Source of the DNA: Atopobiaceae bacterium
Lineage (GTDB): Bacteria > Actinomycetota > Coriobacteriia > Coriobacteriales > Atopobiaceae
Direction of reading: 5' to 3'
Assembly (NCBI GenBank): GCA_017510785.1
Contig: JAFWMH010000077.1
Location: 1-64,000, forward strand
DNA length: 64,000 bases
How positions within the stretch are numbered: position 1 is the first letter of the stretch; the number at the start of each line of letters is the position of its first letter. Positions 1 through 8,120 of the stretch are shown piece by piece. The notes under the pieces are model-generated. The model was not told the origin of the DNA and ran no database searches. It saw nothing but the letters and a program-made list of their open reading frames with translations. The position numbers and the translations under genes were made by a program.

Positions 1-16
1 CCGCCGCGCTGGCACG

Positions 17-40
17 CCGTCGCGCAGCGCCGCGCGACGG
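17..40 (-). terminator. Hairpin after the decayed ABC ATPase gene
   Basis: A GC-rich stem (CCGTCGCGC paired with GCGCGACGG) begins 2 bases past the stop codon of the minus-strand ABC gene. The window ends before a T-tract could be judged, so this is a probable terminator only. Confidence 0.4.
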
Positions 41-41
41 G

Positions 42-860
42 CTACGCGATCTCGTACGCCACAACTGCAGGATCGTCGGAAGAGACGCGCACGGAATAGC
101 CGGCCACAAGCGCATCCGAGAAGGCATGGCTGCCCGCCCCGAGCCGCTCGAGGTCGACCCCGCGCTCCACCATGCCGCGGCAATCCACCTCGAGCACGGC
201 CTTATCGCCGCTTTCGGGCACACACAACCTCAGCGTAGCAATCGTGCCGCTCACCCCCGCCTCACGCGCCAGCGAGGGAAGATGCTCGGCCGAAAGCTCC
301 TCCACCACATGCTGGCAGGCATCAGCAAGCCGACGACCCAGGAGTTGTCGCGCGCAGAACTCCAACAGCGACCCCTCCATAGCAGGATAGTCGTCGTCGG
401 GATACCTCAGCTCCCACACCCAGTTACGCACGCGGAATATAAAACCGTACGTCTCGGGCTTCACCGGATGCTCGAATATCTGCTCCGGCGAGCCGGACTC
501 CCACACCACTCCCTCGTTCATAAAGAACACGCGGTTGGAGACCTCGCGGGCAAAGCGCATCTCGTGCGTCACCACAAGCATGTGTCCAAAGAGGTTGAAA
601 CTCTGGAAAACCATGCCTATCCTTCGCCGCATGGCGTAGAGGTCGGTCGCAGGATCGCACATGTCGACCCCGTCGACCAGAATGCGTCCCGAGGTAGGCG
701 TCTCGAGGCGATTAAGACACCGCAAAAGCGTGGACTTGCCCGTGCCCGATGGCCCAATAATCGAAATCACCTCGCCACGCTCTATGCTGGCGTTTACCTC
801 CTTCAGCGGCACGACGCCCGGATACTCTTTACGCAAATGCTGAACCTCTATGAAGCTCAC
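42..860 (-). pseudogene. Polar amino acid ABC transporter ATPase with the catalytic core deleted in frame
   Basis: This 272-aa reading frame starts at a GTG that overlaps the permease stop (GTGA). It begins as a GlnQ/HisP-type ATPase, with Walker A GPSGTGKST near residue 39 and the Q-loop VFQSFNLFGHM. It then jumps directly to LVVTHEMRF, the switch/H-loop. The roughly 90 residues that should lie between, including the LSGGQ signature and the Walker B DEPTSALD, are absent. The junction lies near 577-582. The C-terminal domain, starting at about FIFRVRNW, looks intact. Without signature and Walker B the protein cannot hydrolyse ATP, so I call it a pseudogene although the frame is open. The broken permease beside it supports decay of the whole transporter. 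Confidence 0.8.
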
Positions 861-1490
861 AGTTCCACCCCCTTAACGGTGCGCGGCTTGCGCTCGTAGT
901 CAAGCCTGCGAATGACGAAGCCCATAATCCACGCAAGCAAGCAGCACAGGGCAAAGTAAATGGCCGCAACGCAAAACAGCGGGAAGAACGCCTCCATCGT
1001 AAGGCTGCGAATGACGTCGGCGGCACGCGTGAGGTCCATCACAGCGATATAGCCCACCACCGAGGTTTGCTTGGTGAGGTTCACGAACTGTCCGGAAAGC
1101 AGCGGCATAAACTGGTGCACCGCTTGGGGCAAAACGATTTCGAAGAAGGTCTCTTTGTCCGTAAAGCCCAGCGCAAGCGACGCCTCGTCCTTGGCCCACA
1201 TCCACGGCCTGCACGGCATTCCACATAATGGAGCCGGCCGTAGCACCAAAGGCCAACGTAAAGGCAATTATCGAAACCACGGTACCGGAGATGTCGGACG
1301 ACCCAAAAACCACGTAATACAACACCAAGAGTGCAACGATGATGGGCAAACGGTTCATCAAACCCTCGTACCCATTGATAAAAGCATCCAGCACGCGGTT
1401 GCCACGACGCCTCAGCATGGTTGCCACGAACCCGAGCCCCGTGCCAAGCAGGCCAGAGCAAATCGTTATGATGGCGGTGACGCGAATTTA
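857..1490 (-). pseudogene. Frameshifted amino acid ABC transporter permease
   Basis: A HisM/GlnP-type permease is spread over two frames. The upstream part (about 1190-1487) encodes a membrane segment followed by NRLPIIVALLVLYYVVFG and GSIMWNAVQAVD. The downstream part (857-1190) carries on in another frame with DEASLALGFTDKETF, PLLSGQFVNLTKQTSVVGY and the C-terminal membrane segment. The break is near 1188-1193, where one extra G turns GQDEAS into a shifted frame. An in-frame TAA at 1488-1490 also cuts the frame before IRVTAIITI. Short coding-like remnants lie beyond it up to about 1600, possibly from a fused solute-binding domain. It is probably non-functional, like its ATPase. Confidence 0.8.
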
Positions 1491-1601
1491 CCTCCTCGAC
1501 GAGTCGAATCGCACGTACTCCATACTAGACCAGAACCCTCCCTCTTGACCAATCTTCCCGGTAACCCGCTCCGCCCTCAGCACCTCAAAGCGTTGGCTTG
1601 T

Positions 1602-1616
1602 ACACGTCCGACGTGT
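1602..1616. promoter_or_regulatory. Perfect 15-bp inverted repeat upstream of the peptide-export operon
   Basis: ACACGTCCGACGTGT is a perfect palindrome around a single central base. It lies 46 bp upstream of the first export gene, where a promoter would be expected. It resembles a repressor or activator site, but no regulator gene is adjacent and the -35/-10 boxes are not clear. Confidence 0.35.
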
Positions 1617-1662
1617 GTTATCGTATCTCTTGTCCTGCCAACCCTTTTGCAAAGGAGTGCCA

Positions 1663-2178
1663 ATGGCGGAGCTCAACTCGGCGCTGTTCAAGAAACAGGC
1701 TGCCGAAAAGCTGTACAGCCCTGAGGACTTGGATCGCTACGTGCACATCGCCAAGCCGGGCATTTGGGTACTGCTTGCCATGTGCACGTCATTCATAGTC
1801 GGCCTCATCGTTTGGGGCTTCTTTGGCACGGTGTACGTCAACGTGAATGCCACCGGAGCGCGCATCGGCAACAAGGTGTGTTGTTACCTTCCGAGCGAGA
1901 ACGCGTCCCACGTGAGGGTTGGCAACAGCGCGCGCGTAAACGACGAGCAGCTTAGGGTCGCGTCAATTTCGGACATTCCGCTCTCGAAAGACGAGCTCGA
2001 AAAGGCCGTGGGGAGCGACTACCTAGTTTACCAGCTCTCAGGCAACGCGGAATGGGTTTACGAGATCACGTTCGAGGGCGAAGGGGCCGGCAATCTTCAG
2101 GAGGGCGTACCACTCTCGGTAGGCATCACCGCCGACCAGGTTACGCCCGTCGAAATGGCCTTCGACACGAAGGAGTAG
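1663..2178 (+). CDS. NHLM/NHLP bacteriocin-type secretion protein, short HlyD-like
   Basis: A 171-aa protein with ATG at 1663 behind AAAGGAG (1651-1657). Its N-terminus, LFKKQAAEKLYSPEDLDRY, resembles the start of the HlyD-like accessory proteins of NHLM (nitrile hydratase leader microcin) export systems. One membrane segment follows (about residues 32-55), then an extracytoplasmic beta-rich region of about 110 residues. It lacks the long coiled-coil hairpin of Gram-negative membrane fusion proteins, which fits a monoderm cell. It heads a three-gene operon: the C39 peptidase exporter follows after 5 bp, with its ribosome site AGGAG overlapping this gene's end. I infer that it assists peptide export across the single membrane. 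Confidence 0.7.
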   Translation: MAELNSALFKKQAAEKLYSPEDLDRYVHIAKPGIWVLLAMCTSFIVGLIVWGFFGTVYVNVNATGARIGNKVCCYLPSENASHVRVGNSARVNDEQLRVASISDIPLSKDELEKAVGSDYLVYQLSGNAEWVYEITFEGEGAGNLQEGVPLSVGITADQVTPVEMAFDTKE

Positions 2179-2183
2179 GACGC

Positions 2184-4349
2184 ATGCCACGTGGAGTAGT
2201 TAAAGTTCCCCAAATCATGCAGATGGAGATGACCGAGTGCGGTGCCGCCTGCCTCGGCATGGTTCTTGCCTACTATGGCAGGTGGGTTTCCCTCGCACAA
2301 CTGCGCATCGACTGTGGCGTCTCGCGTGATGGCTCGAAAATGGGTAACATCGCCATTGCCGCGCGCAGCTACGGCCTCGCTGCACAGGGCATGGCGTGCA
2401 ACACCCAAGCCCTTAAGGAAAAACAGTCCTTCCCTTGCATCCTCTTTTGGGAGTTCATGCATTTCGTTGTTCTCGACGGCTTCCATGGAGACTACGCCTA
2501 TCTCAACGACCCCGCAAAGGGCGAAATCCGCGTCCCAATGGACCAGTTCCAAACCTCGTACACAGGCATCGCCATATTATTCGACAAAACCGACGCCTTC
2601 GAAGAGGGCGGAACCAAGCCCGACTCAAAAGCCTTCGTACGCAAGCAGCTCCGAAGCCTCAAACGCCCCGTCGCCTTCGTAATCGCAACGACGGCACTCT
2701 GCTCGATCGCCGCCATCATCTCGTCGTCACTCTCGCGCGTGTTCCTCGATCAAGTCCTCGAGATGGGCAACACGGATTTGCTTTACCCGGTCGTCACGAT
2801 AGTCGTCGCCATGGCCCTTGTCACCTTCGTGATCAGCTTGCTCAATAACGCCGAGCTCATGCACATCCAGGGCAAACTCGCCGTGGTTTCATCCTCTCGA
2901 TTCATGCGCCACCTCCTGCACCTGCCCGTCAGCTTTTACGAGCAGCGCTCAATTGGTGACATCCAACAACGGCAGCAGTCCAACGAGGGCATTTCTTATC
3001 AGCTCGTAAACCAAATCGCACCCGTGTTCATTAACGGCGCCATGATGTTTTTGTATCTTGCCATCATGGTGCACTACAGCATCCCCCTCACCATGGTGGG
3101 TGTTACCACCGCCATTCTTAACGCCGTCGTTTCTCAGCGCATCTCGAAGAAGCGCACCAACATCGCCCGCTCGCAAGCAACCAACTCAAGCAAGCAGTAC
3201 GGCACCATGGTAGCTGGCATTCGGATGATTGAAACCATAAAGGCCTCAGGTGCCGAGACGGGCCTTTTCGGCCGCTGGGCCGCCTACCAGGCAGCATCGA
3301 ACGAAGACCGGGTGCGCACGTCCATGGTGAACGGATACCTCGGCATCGTTCCCGCCATACTTCAGGCACTTGCAAACGTGGCCGTTCTCGTGCTGGGCGT
3401 TTGTCTCATCGTGTTCGGGGAGTTCACCGCAGGTTCGCTTCTCGCCTTCCAAGGCTTTTTGAGCGCCTTCATGACGCCCGTCTCGCAGGTTATCCAGCTA
3501 GGCCAAACCATTCAGGAAATGATCACGCAAACGGAGCGCGTGGAGGATGTGCTCAACAACGATGTGGACGTTCCCGAAGACGAGGACCCAAGCGATGTTT
3601 TCGCACGCATTGCAGAGAATGACCAACGGTTGCGCGGACAGGTTGACCTCAACCACGTGAGCTTTGGCTACTCGCGGCTCGAGGACCCCATCATCAAGGA
3701 CCTCAGCCTCCACATGGAGCCAGGCACTTGGGTGGCGCTCGTAGGAGGCTCCGGTTGCGGCAAGTCGACCATCGCCAAGCTCATAAGCGGCCTGTACAAG
3801 CCATGGTCGGGCGAGGTGTACTTCGACGGCGTGCCCATGCAAGACGTGCCGCGTGAGGTGCTGCGCGCCTCGCTTGCCGTCGTGGACCAAGATGTGATTA
3901 CCTTCGACGACACCGTTTCCGATAACATCCGTCTTTGGGACCGCTCCATCCAAAGCGCCGATATTATCCTTGCCTGTCGCGACGCCGAGATTCACGACGT
4001 CATCGCCGCCCGCGAGGGAGGATACGAAGAGCGGCTTCTCCCCAACGGCCGCAACTATTCGGGCGGGCAGCTCCAAAGGCTCGAAATAGCGCGCGCACTG
4101 GCGTGCGAACCAACCATACTCATCCTCGACGAGGCCACGAGCGCGCTCGACGCACAAACCGAAGCCGAGGTCATCCGCCGCATACGCATGCGCGAGATAA
4201 GCTGCATCGTGGTGGCCCATCGCCTTTCCACCATACGCGACTGCGACGAAATCATCGTCCTCGACGAGGGCGAGGTCGTGGAGCGCGGCACTCATGACGA
4301 GCTGCTCGCCCTCGATGGCGCCTACGCACAACTGGTGAGGAGTGACTAA
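2184..4349 (+). CDS. C39 peptidase-containing peptide exporter ABC transporter (NHLP family)
   Basis: A 721-aa fused peptidase, permease and ATPase. An N-terminal C39 bacteriocin-processing peptidase has the expected triad: Cys19 in TECGAACL with Gln13 before it, His93 in MHFVVLDGF, and Asp109 in LNDPAKG. An ABC exporter membrane domain follows (about residues 160-440), then an ATPase with Walker A GGSGCGKST, signature YSGGQLQR, Walker B ILILDEATSALD and H-loop VVAHRLST. Family members cleave the leader of a double-glycine-type precursor and export the mature peptide. The start at 2184 fits the AGGAG at 2171-2175. The substrate is not visible in the window. Confidence 0.9.
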   Translation: MPRGVVKVPQIMQMEMTECGAACLGMVLAYYGRWVSLAQLRIDCGVSRDGSKMGNIAIAARSYGLAAQGMACNTQALKEKQSFPCILFWEFMHFVVLDGFHGDYAYLNDPAKGEIRVPMDQFQTSYTGIAILFDKTDAFEEGGTKPDSKAFVRKQLRSLKRPVAFVIATTALCSIAAIISSSLSRVFLDQVLEMGNTDLLYPVVTIVVAMALVTFVISLLNNAELMHIQGKLAVVSSSRFMRHLLHLPVSFYEQRSIGDIQQRQQSNEGISYQLVNQIAPVFINGAMMFLYLAIMVHYSIPLTMVGVTTAILNAVVSQRISKKRTNIARSQATNSSKQYGTMVAGIRMIETIKASGAETGLFGRWAAYQAASNEDRVRTSMVNGYLGIVPAILQALANVAVLVLGVCLIVFGEFTAGSLLAFQGFLSAFMTPVSQVIQLGQTIQEMITQTERVEDVLNNDVDVPEDEDPSDVFARIAENDQRLRGQVDLNHVSFGYSRLEDPIIKDLSLHMEPGTWVALVGGSGCGKSTIAKLISGLYKPWSGEVYFDGVPMQDVPREVLRASLAVVDQDVITFDDTVSDNIRLWDRSIQSADIILACRDAEIHDVIAAREGGYEERLLPNGRNYSGGQLQRLEIARALACEPTILILDEATSALDAQTEAEVIRRIRMREISCIVVAHRLSTIRDCDEIIVLDEGEVVERGTHDELLALDGAYAQLVRSD

Positions 4350-4350
4350 C

Positions 4351-6534
4351 ATGGGTTTTTTCGAATCGCAAATTAAGGTTCGCGCGCGTTTGGATACCGA
4401 ACTCACGGAACGTGCCTATGCCGACCTCGGAAACAGCGTACAATCGTCCCAACGAGGCGTCACGCATTCGAGCATCGACTCAGACGAGGTCGATGCCGCT
4501 GCGTACATATGTTTGGACTACCTTCGCGTAACGCACGGAACGGTTCCCGAGGGCATAACCGACCTCGACGAACGACTTGAGTATTTGTGCCGTCCGTCGG
4601 GAACCATGCGACGACAAATCAAGCTCGACGAAGGATGGCAATCCAACGCCTTTGGCGCCATGCTAGCTACGCTCGACACGGGCGAGGTGGTGGCACTCAT
4701 ACCTACCAAAACCGGCTTTTATCAAATGGTTAACGCCGCAGGCAACACCAGACGCGTTAACCGCGAGGTGGCCAAGCACATCGGTGATTCCGCGACCCTC
4801 TTTTATCGCCCCTTCCCCAACAAAAGACTAAAGGTGCGCGACCTCATTTGGTACATGGTAGAGACCCTCGAACCCATCGATTGCGTTCGCATTCTTGTGA
4901 CGGCGATCGTTGCTACGCTTGTGGGAATGCTCCCCACGTGGGCGAACAACATCGTCTTCACCACGGTGGTCCCCTCCGAAAACCTGCACTATGTGGGTCC
5001 CATCGCTTGCCTCTTGGTGGGCGTGGCCATTTCCAAGGTGCTTGTGGACACAATGAACGGATTCGCCATCTCGCGCCTCATCACCAAAATTAACCTCATG
5101 TGCGAGGCGGCAACCTACGCCCGCGTGCTCATGCTTCCGCCTTCCTTTTTCAAGCAATACGAAAGTGGCAGCCTCGCAGCGCGCGTGCAAAACGTTACCG
5201 TGCTCACGCAGCTCATCGTGTCGCTGGTGTTTGGTTCGGGACTCACGAGCCTCCTCTCGTTTGCATACCTCTTCCAAATTTGGATGTACGCCCCGCAGCT
5301 CGCCATCCCCGCCTTCGTTACCGTGGTGGCACAAATCGTTATTTCATTTATTGGCACATTGGCCACATTGCGCTACGACCGGGCTGCTCAGCAGGCCAAT
5401 GCCGAGCTCTCGGGCACGGTGACGTCGATTCTCAACGGCGTTTCGAAGGTCAAGCTCGCCGGCGCGGAGCGTCGAGCCTTCGCACGGTGGGCAAAAGGCT
5501 ACTCCGCATATGCAAACGCCAGCTACAACCGCCCTCTGTTCGTAATAGCTACATCAGCCTTTACCATGCTTGCGAGCGCCCTGGGCACAGCCGTCATCTA
5601 CCTTTCTGCGGGAGAGTCCGGCCTCTCTGTGGCGGACTACATGTCGTTTAACGTGGCTTACGGCATGATGCTCGCCGCCGTCGCGAGCATGGCAAACATG
5701 GCTTCGGAGATCGCGCAAATCGGCCCCATCATCGAACTCGTTGAACCGGTGCTCTCGACCGAACCCGAAGTGGCAGACGACAAACCCGTGGTAAGCAAGC
5801 TCAGTGGCACCATAGAGGTCTCCGGCCTCACCTTTCGCTACAAGGAAGGCTCTCCCTACATCCTGCACAACCTCTCGTTCCACATAAAATCTGGCGAGTA
5901 CGTGGCAATTGTGGGCAAAAGCGGATGCGGTAAATCCACCCTCGTTCGACTTCTCCTTGGCTTCGAGCAGGCGAATCGCGGATCCATCTTTTACGGCCCC
6001 TATGACGTGGGCAAGGTGGACCTTAGGAGCTTGCGACGCTCGATTGGCACCGTCACGCAGGACGGAAGACTCCTTTCGGGCTCCATCGCGTCGAACATTA
6101 CCATCTCGATGCCTCTTGCCACGCTTGACGACGCATGGAAAGCGGCAGAAATTGCCGGCGTCGCCGACGAAATCCGCAAGATGCCCATGGAAATGCAAAC
6201 GATCATCTCCGAGGGCACCGGCGGCATCTCAGGCGGACAGCGGCAACGCATTATGATTGCGCGCGCCGTGTGCGGCAATCGCAAAATCCTCATCCTCGAC
6301 GAGGCCACCTCGGCGCTCGACAACGTAACGCAACGGCAGGTGGCGGAGTCGCTCAGCAACCTGGGCTGCACGCGCATCGTTATTGCGCACCGTCTTTCCA
6401 CCGTAAAGAAATGCGACCGCATTCTCGTGCTTGACGGCGGACGCATTGCAGAGGAGGGCACGTACGACGAGCTCATCGCCCGCGATGGTCTGTTCGCCGA
6501 GCTCGTGAGTCGCCAGCAGCTCGACGGCGCGTGA
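4351..6534 (+). CDS. Second ABC exporter permease/ATPase of the NHLP-type export operon
   Basis: A 727-aa ABC half-transporter with a long N-terminal domain (about 165 residues) without a C39 triad, as in the partner subunit of NHLP export systems. A membrane domain follows, then an ATPase with Walker A GKSGCGKST, signature ISGGQRQR, Walker B ILILDEATSALD and H-loop IAHRLST. ATG at 4351 is preceded by AGGAG (4338-4342); an in-frame GTG at 4342 is a less likely start. The gene begins 1 bp after the C39 exporter stops, so the two are probably co-translated and form a heterodimer. No modifying enzyme or immunity gene follows. Confidence 0.85.
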   Translation: MGFFESQIKVRARLDTELTERAYADLGNSVQSSQRGVTHSSIDSDEVDAAAYICLDYLRVTHGTVPEGITDLDERLEYLCRPSGTMRRQIKLDEGWQSNAFGAMLATLDTGEVVALIPTKTGFYQMVNAAGNTRRVNREVAKHIGDSATLFYRPFPNKRLKVRDLIWYMVETLEPIDCVRILVTAIVATLVGMLPTWANNIVFTTVVPSENLHYVGPIACLLVGVAISKVLVDTMNGFAISRLITKINLMCEAATYARVLMLPPSFFKQYESGSLAARVQNVTVLTQLIVSLVFGSGLTSLLSFAYLFQIWMYAPQLAIPAFVTVVAQIVISFIGTLATLRYDRAAQQANAELSGTVTSILNGVSKVKLAGAERRAFARWAKGYSAYANASYNRPLFVIATSAFTMLASALGTAVIYLSAGESGLSVADYMSFNVAYGMMLAAVASMANMASEIAQIGPIIELVEPVLSTEPEVADDKPVVSKLSGTIEVSGLTFRYKEGSPYILHNLSFHIKSGEYVAIVGKSGCGKSTLVRLLLGFEQANRGSIFYGPYDVGKVDLRSLRRSIGTVTQDGRLLSGSIASNITISMPLATLDDAWKAAEIAGVADEIRKMPMEMQTIISEGTGGISGGQRQRIMIARAVCGNRKILILDEATSALDNVTQRQVAESLSNLGCTRIVIAHRLSTVKKCDRILVLDGGRIAEEGTYDELIARDGLFAELVSRQQLDGA

Positions 6535-6706
6535 GGTTATCGTCATAACGACGCGGCCGCCGTTGGGGGGCGAGGTCGTGTGTTGCGAAACTATACCTTG
6601 CCCGGCTACCCGCTCACCCCGCGGGTGTGTGTTACCGCCGAGCACGCATGGTACTATGGGATGCAACGTACGGGTTCAGGCACATTACACGGTAAGGAGG
6701 CACGGC

Positions 6707-7933
6707 ATGCAAGCAAGGTCAGGGCCAAAACACCTAAGGAAACCCACCGAAGCGAACGACAAGTATCCGTGGTTCATACGGCTTTACGGCGTTTTGAGCA
6801 TCATTGGCGGTGCCGTGCAGCTCTTCGCTTCCGTGCGCGCGGCACTCGTCATCGCCTCGCTCTTCTCAAATGGCATTGACCTTGGAAACATCGAGGCAAA
6901 GGGTCATGCCTCGATAACCACCATCATAATTGCCATCGTGCTTGTTCTTGTCTCCGCCATTCTCGCGGTTATGTTCTTCGTGCTCGGCATACGGCTGCTC
7001 AAGAACAAACGTCATAAAGCTGCGACGCTGTGCAACGTTATGATTGGCCTCGAAGCCATCGACATGCTGTGCCGTTTTATGCTCGCGGGCTTCGAACTCG
7101 ACCTCTTGCCGCCGCTCATCAACATGATAATCCTGTTCGCGCTGGAGGCTTACTCCGACCCCTCGCTGCGAGCCGAGCGCCTCGAAAAGCACCACGAGCA
7201 GGCGCTCGCCGATAAAGTGGCCAAAGAGGAAGGGACGCTCGGACGCGATACCACGGGGAAAGGCTACATCACGCTGAACTTCTTCAACGTGTTTTGGGTA
7301 TTCGTGGTGTGCTGCGTACTCGGACTCCTCGTGGAGGTTGCGTGGCACATGATCGTCGTCGAGCCGGGCGTGTACCAGGACCGCGCAGGATTGCTCTACG
7401 GCCCGTTTAGTCCGATTTATGGCTTCGGCGCAGTTTTAATGACGGTGGCGCTCAACCGATACTACAAGAGCAACCCCATCGTCGTGTTTTTGGTTTCGGC
7501 ATGTATTGGTGCCGCCTTCGAATACTTCGTTAGTTGGTTTTTGGAAACTGCCTTTGGTATTGTGGCGTGGGACTATTCCGGCACGTTCCTCAACATCAAT
7601 GGACGCGTTAACTTCATGTTCTTTTGCATTTGGGGCGTGCTCGGGTTTTTGTGGGTGCGCTTCCTGCTGCCCATTATGCTAAAGCTCGTTAACACGATTC
7701 CTTGGAACTGGCGCTACAGCGTAACTGCAGTATGTGCGATTCTTTTGCTCGCTGACGGAGCCCTCACCCTTGCCGCCTTCGACTGCTGGTACGAGCGCAA
7801 CAATGGCACCATGGATTACGAACACTGCTCGGCCATCGTGGCATTTTGCAATGATAATTACGACGACAACTTCATGGAGAACCGCTTCCAGTCCATGACC
7901 ATGACAACCGTGAACTCCTCGCGCGCCGAGTGA
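6707..7933 (+). CDS. Multi-pass membrane protein with CmpB-type putative ABC permease domain
   Basis: A 408-aa integral membrane protein; ATG at 6707 follows GGTAAGGAGG (6691-6700). The N-terminal third holds three or four membrane helices and a short charged linker. The C-terminal half matches the putative permease family PF06541, with features such as GLLYGPFSPIYGFGAV and FLVSACIGAAFEYFVSW followed by GTFLNINGRVNF. The biochemical role of this family is unknown despite the permease label, and no cognate ATPase sits beside it. It may be transcribed separately from the export operon, as 172 bp separate them. Confidence 0.7.
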   Translation: MQARSGPKHLRKPTEANDKYPWFIRLYGVLSIIGGAVQLFASVRAALVIASLFSNGIDLGNIEAKGHASITTIIIAIVLVLVSAILAVMFFVLGIRLLKNKRHKAATLCNVMIGLEAIDMLCRFMLAGFELDLLPPLINMIILFALEAYSDPSLRAERLEKHHEQALADKVAKEEGTLGRDTTGKGYITLNFFNVFWVFVVCCVLGLLVEVAWHMIVVEPGVYQDRAGLLYGPFSPIYGFGAVLMTVALNRYYKSNPIVVFLVSACIGAAFEYFVSWFLETAFGIVAWDYSGTFLNINGRVNFMFFCIWGVLGFLWVRFLLPIMLKLVNTIPWNWRYSVTAVCAILLLADGALTLAAFDCWYERNNGTMDYEHCSAIVAFCNDNYDDNFMENRFQSMTMTTVNSSRAE

Positions 7934-7978
7934 CACGCCGACTCGCTGGCACCCATTATTGGCAATGGGCGTCGGCAT

Positions 7979-8043
7979 CCTGTGTGCTGGGAGGGCCACT
8001 TAGGACGGCTTCCGGCCGCTAAACGGCACCCCCAGCACACAGG
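7979..8043. repeat. Nested palindromic repeat, family P1, copy 1a
   Basis: A 65-bp imperfect palindrome with outer arms CCTGTGTGCTGGG / CCCAGCACACAGG and inner arms GCCACTTAG / CTAAACGGC. Its inner arms are in the opposite orientation to most other copies. It lies between two convergent genes. Confidence 0.8.
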
Positions 8044-8053
8044 ATTGCTTAAC

Positions 8054-8112
8054 GTGTACCCACGGGGCCACTTAGAGCAAGCCGTACGCCCTAAACGGCC
8101 CTGTGGGTACAC
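8054..8112. repeat. Nested palindromic repeat, family P1, copy 1b
   Basis: The same inner arms (GCCACTTAG / CTAAACGGC) as the neighbouring copy, but the outer arms are TGTACCCAC / GTGGGTACA. The outer stem has changed on both sides together. Confidence 0.8.
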
Positions 8113-8120
8113 AAGACTGG

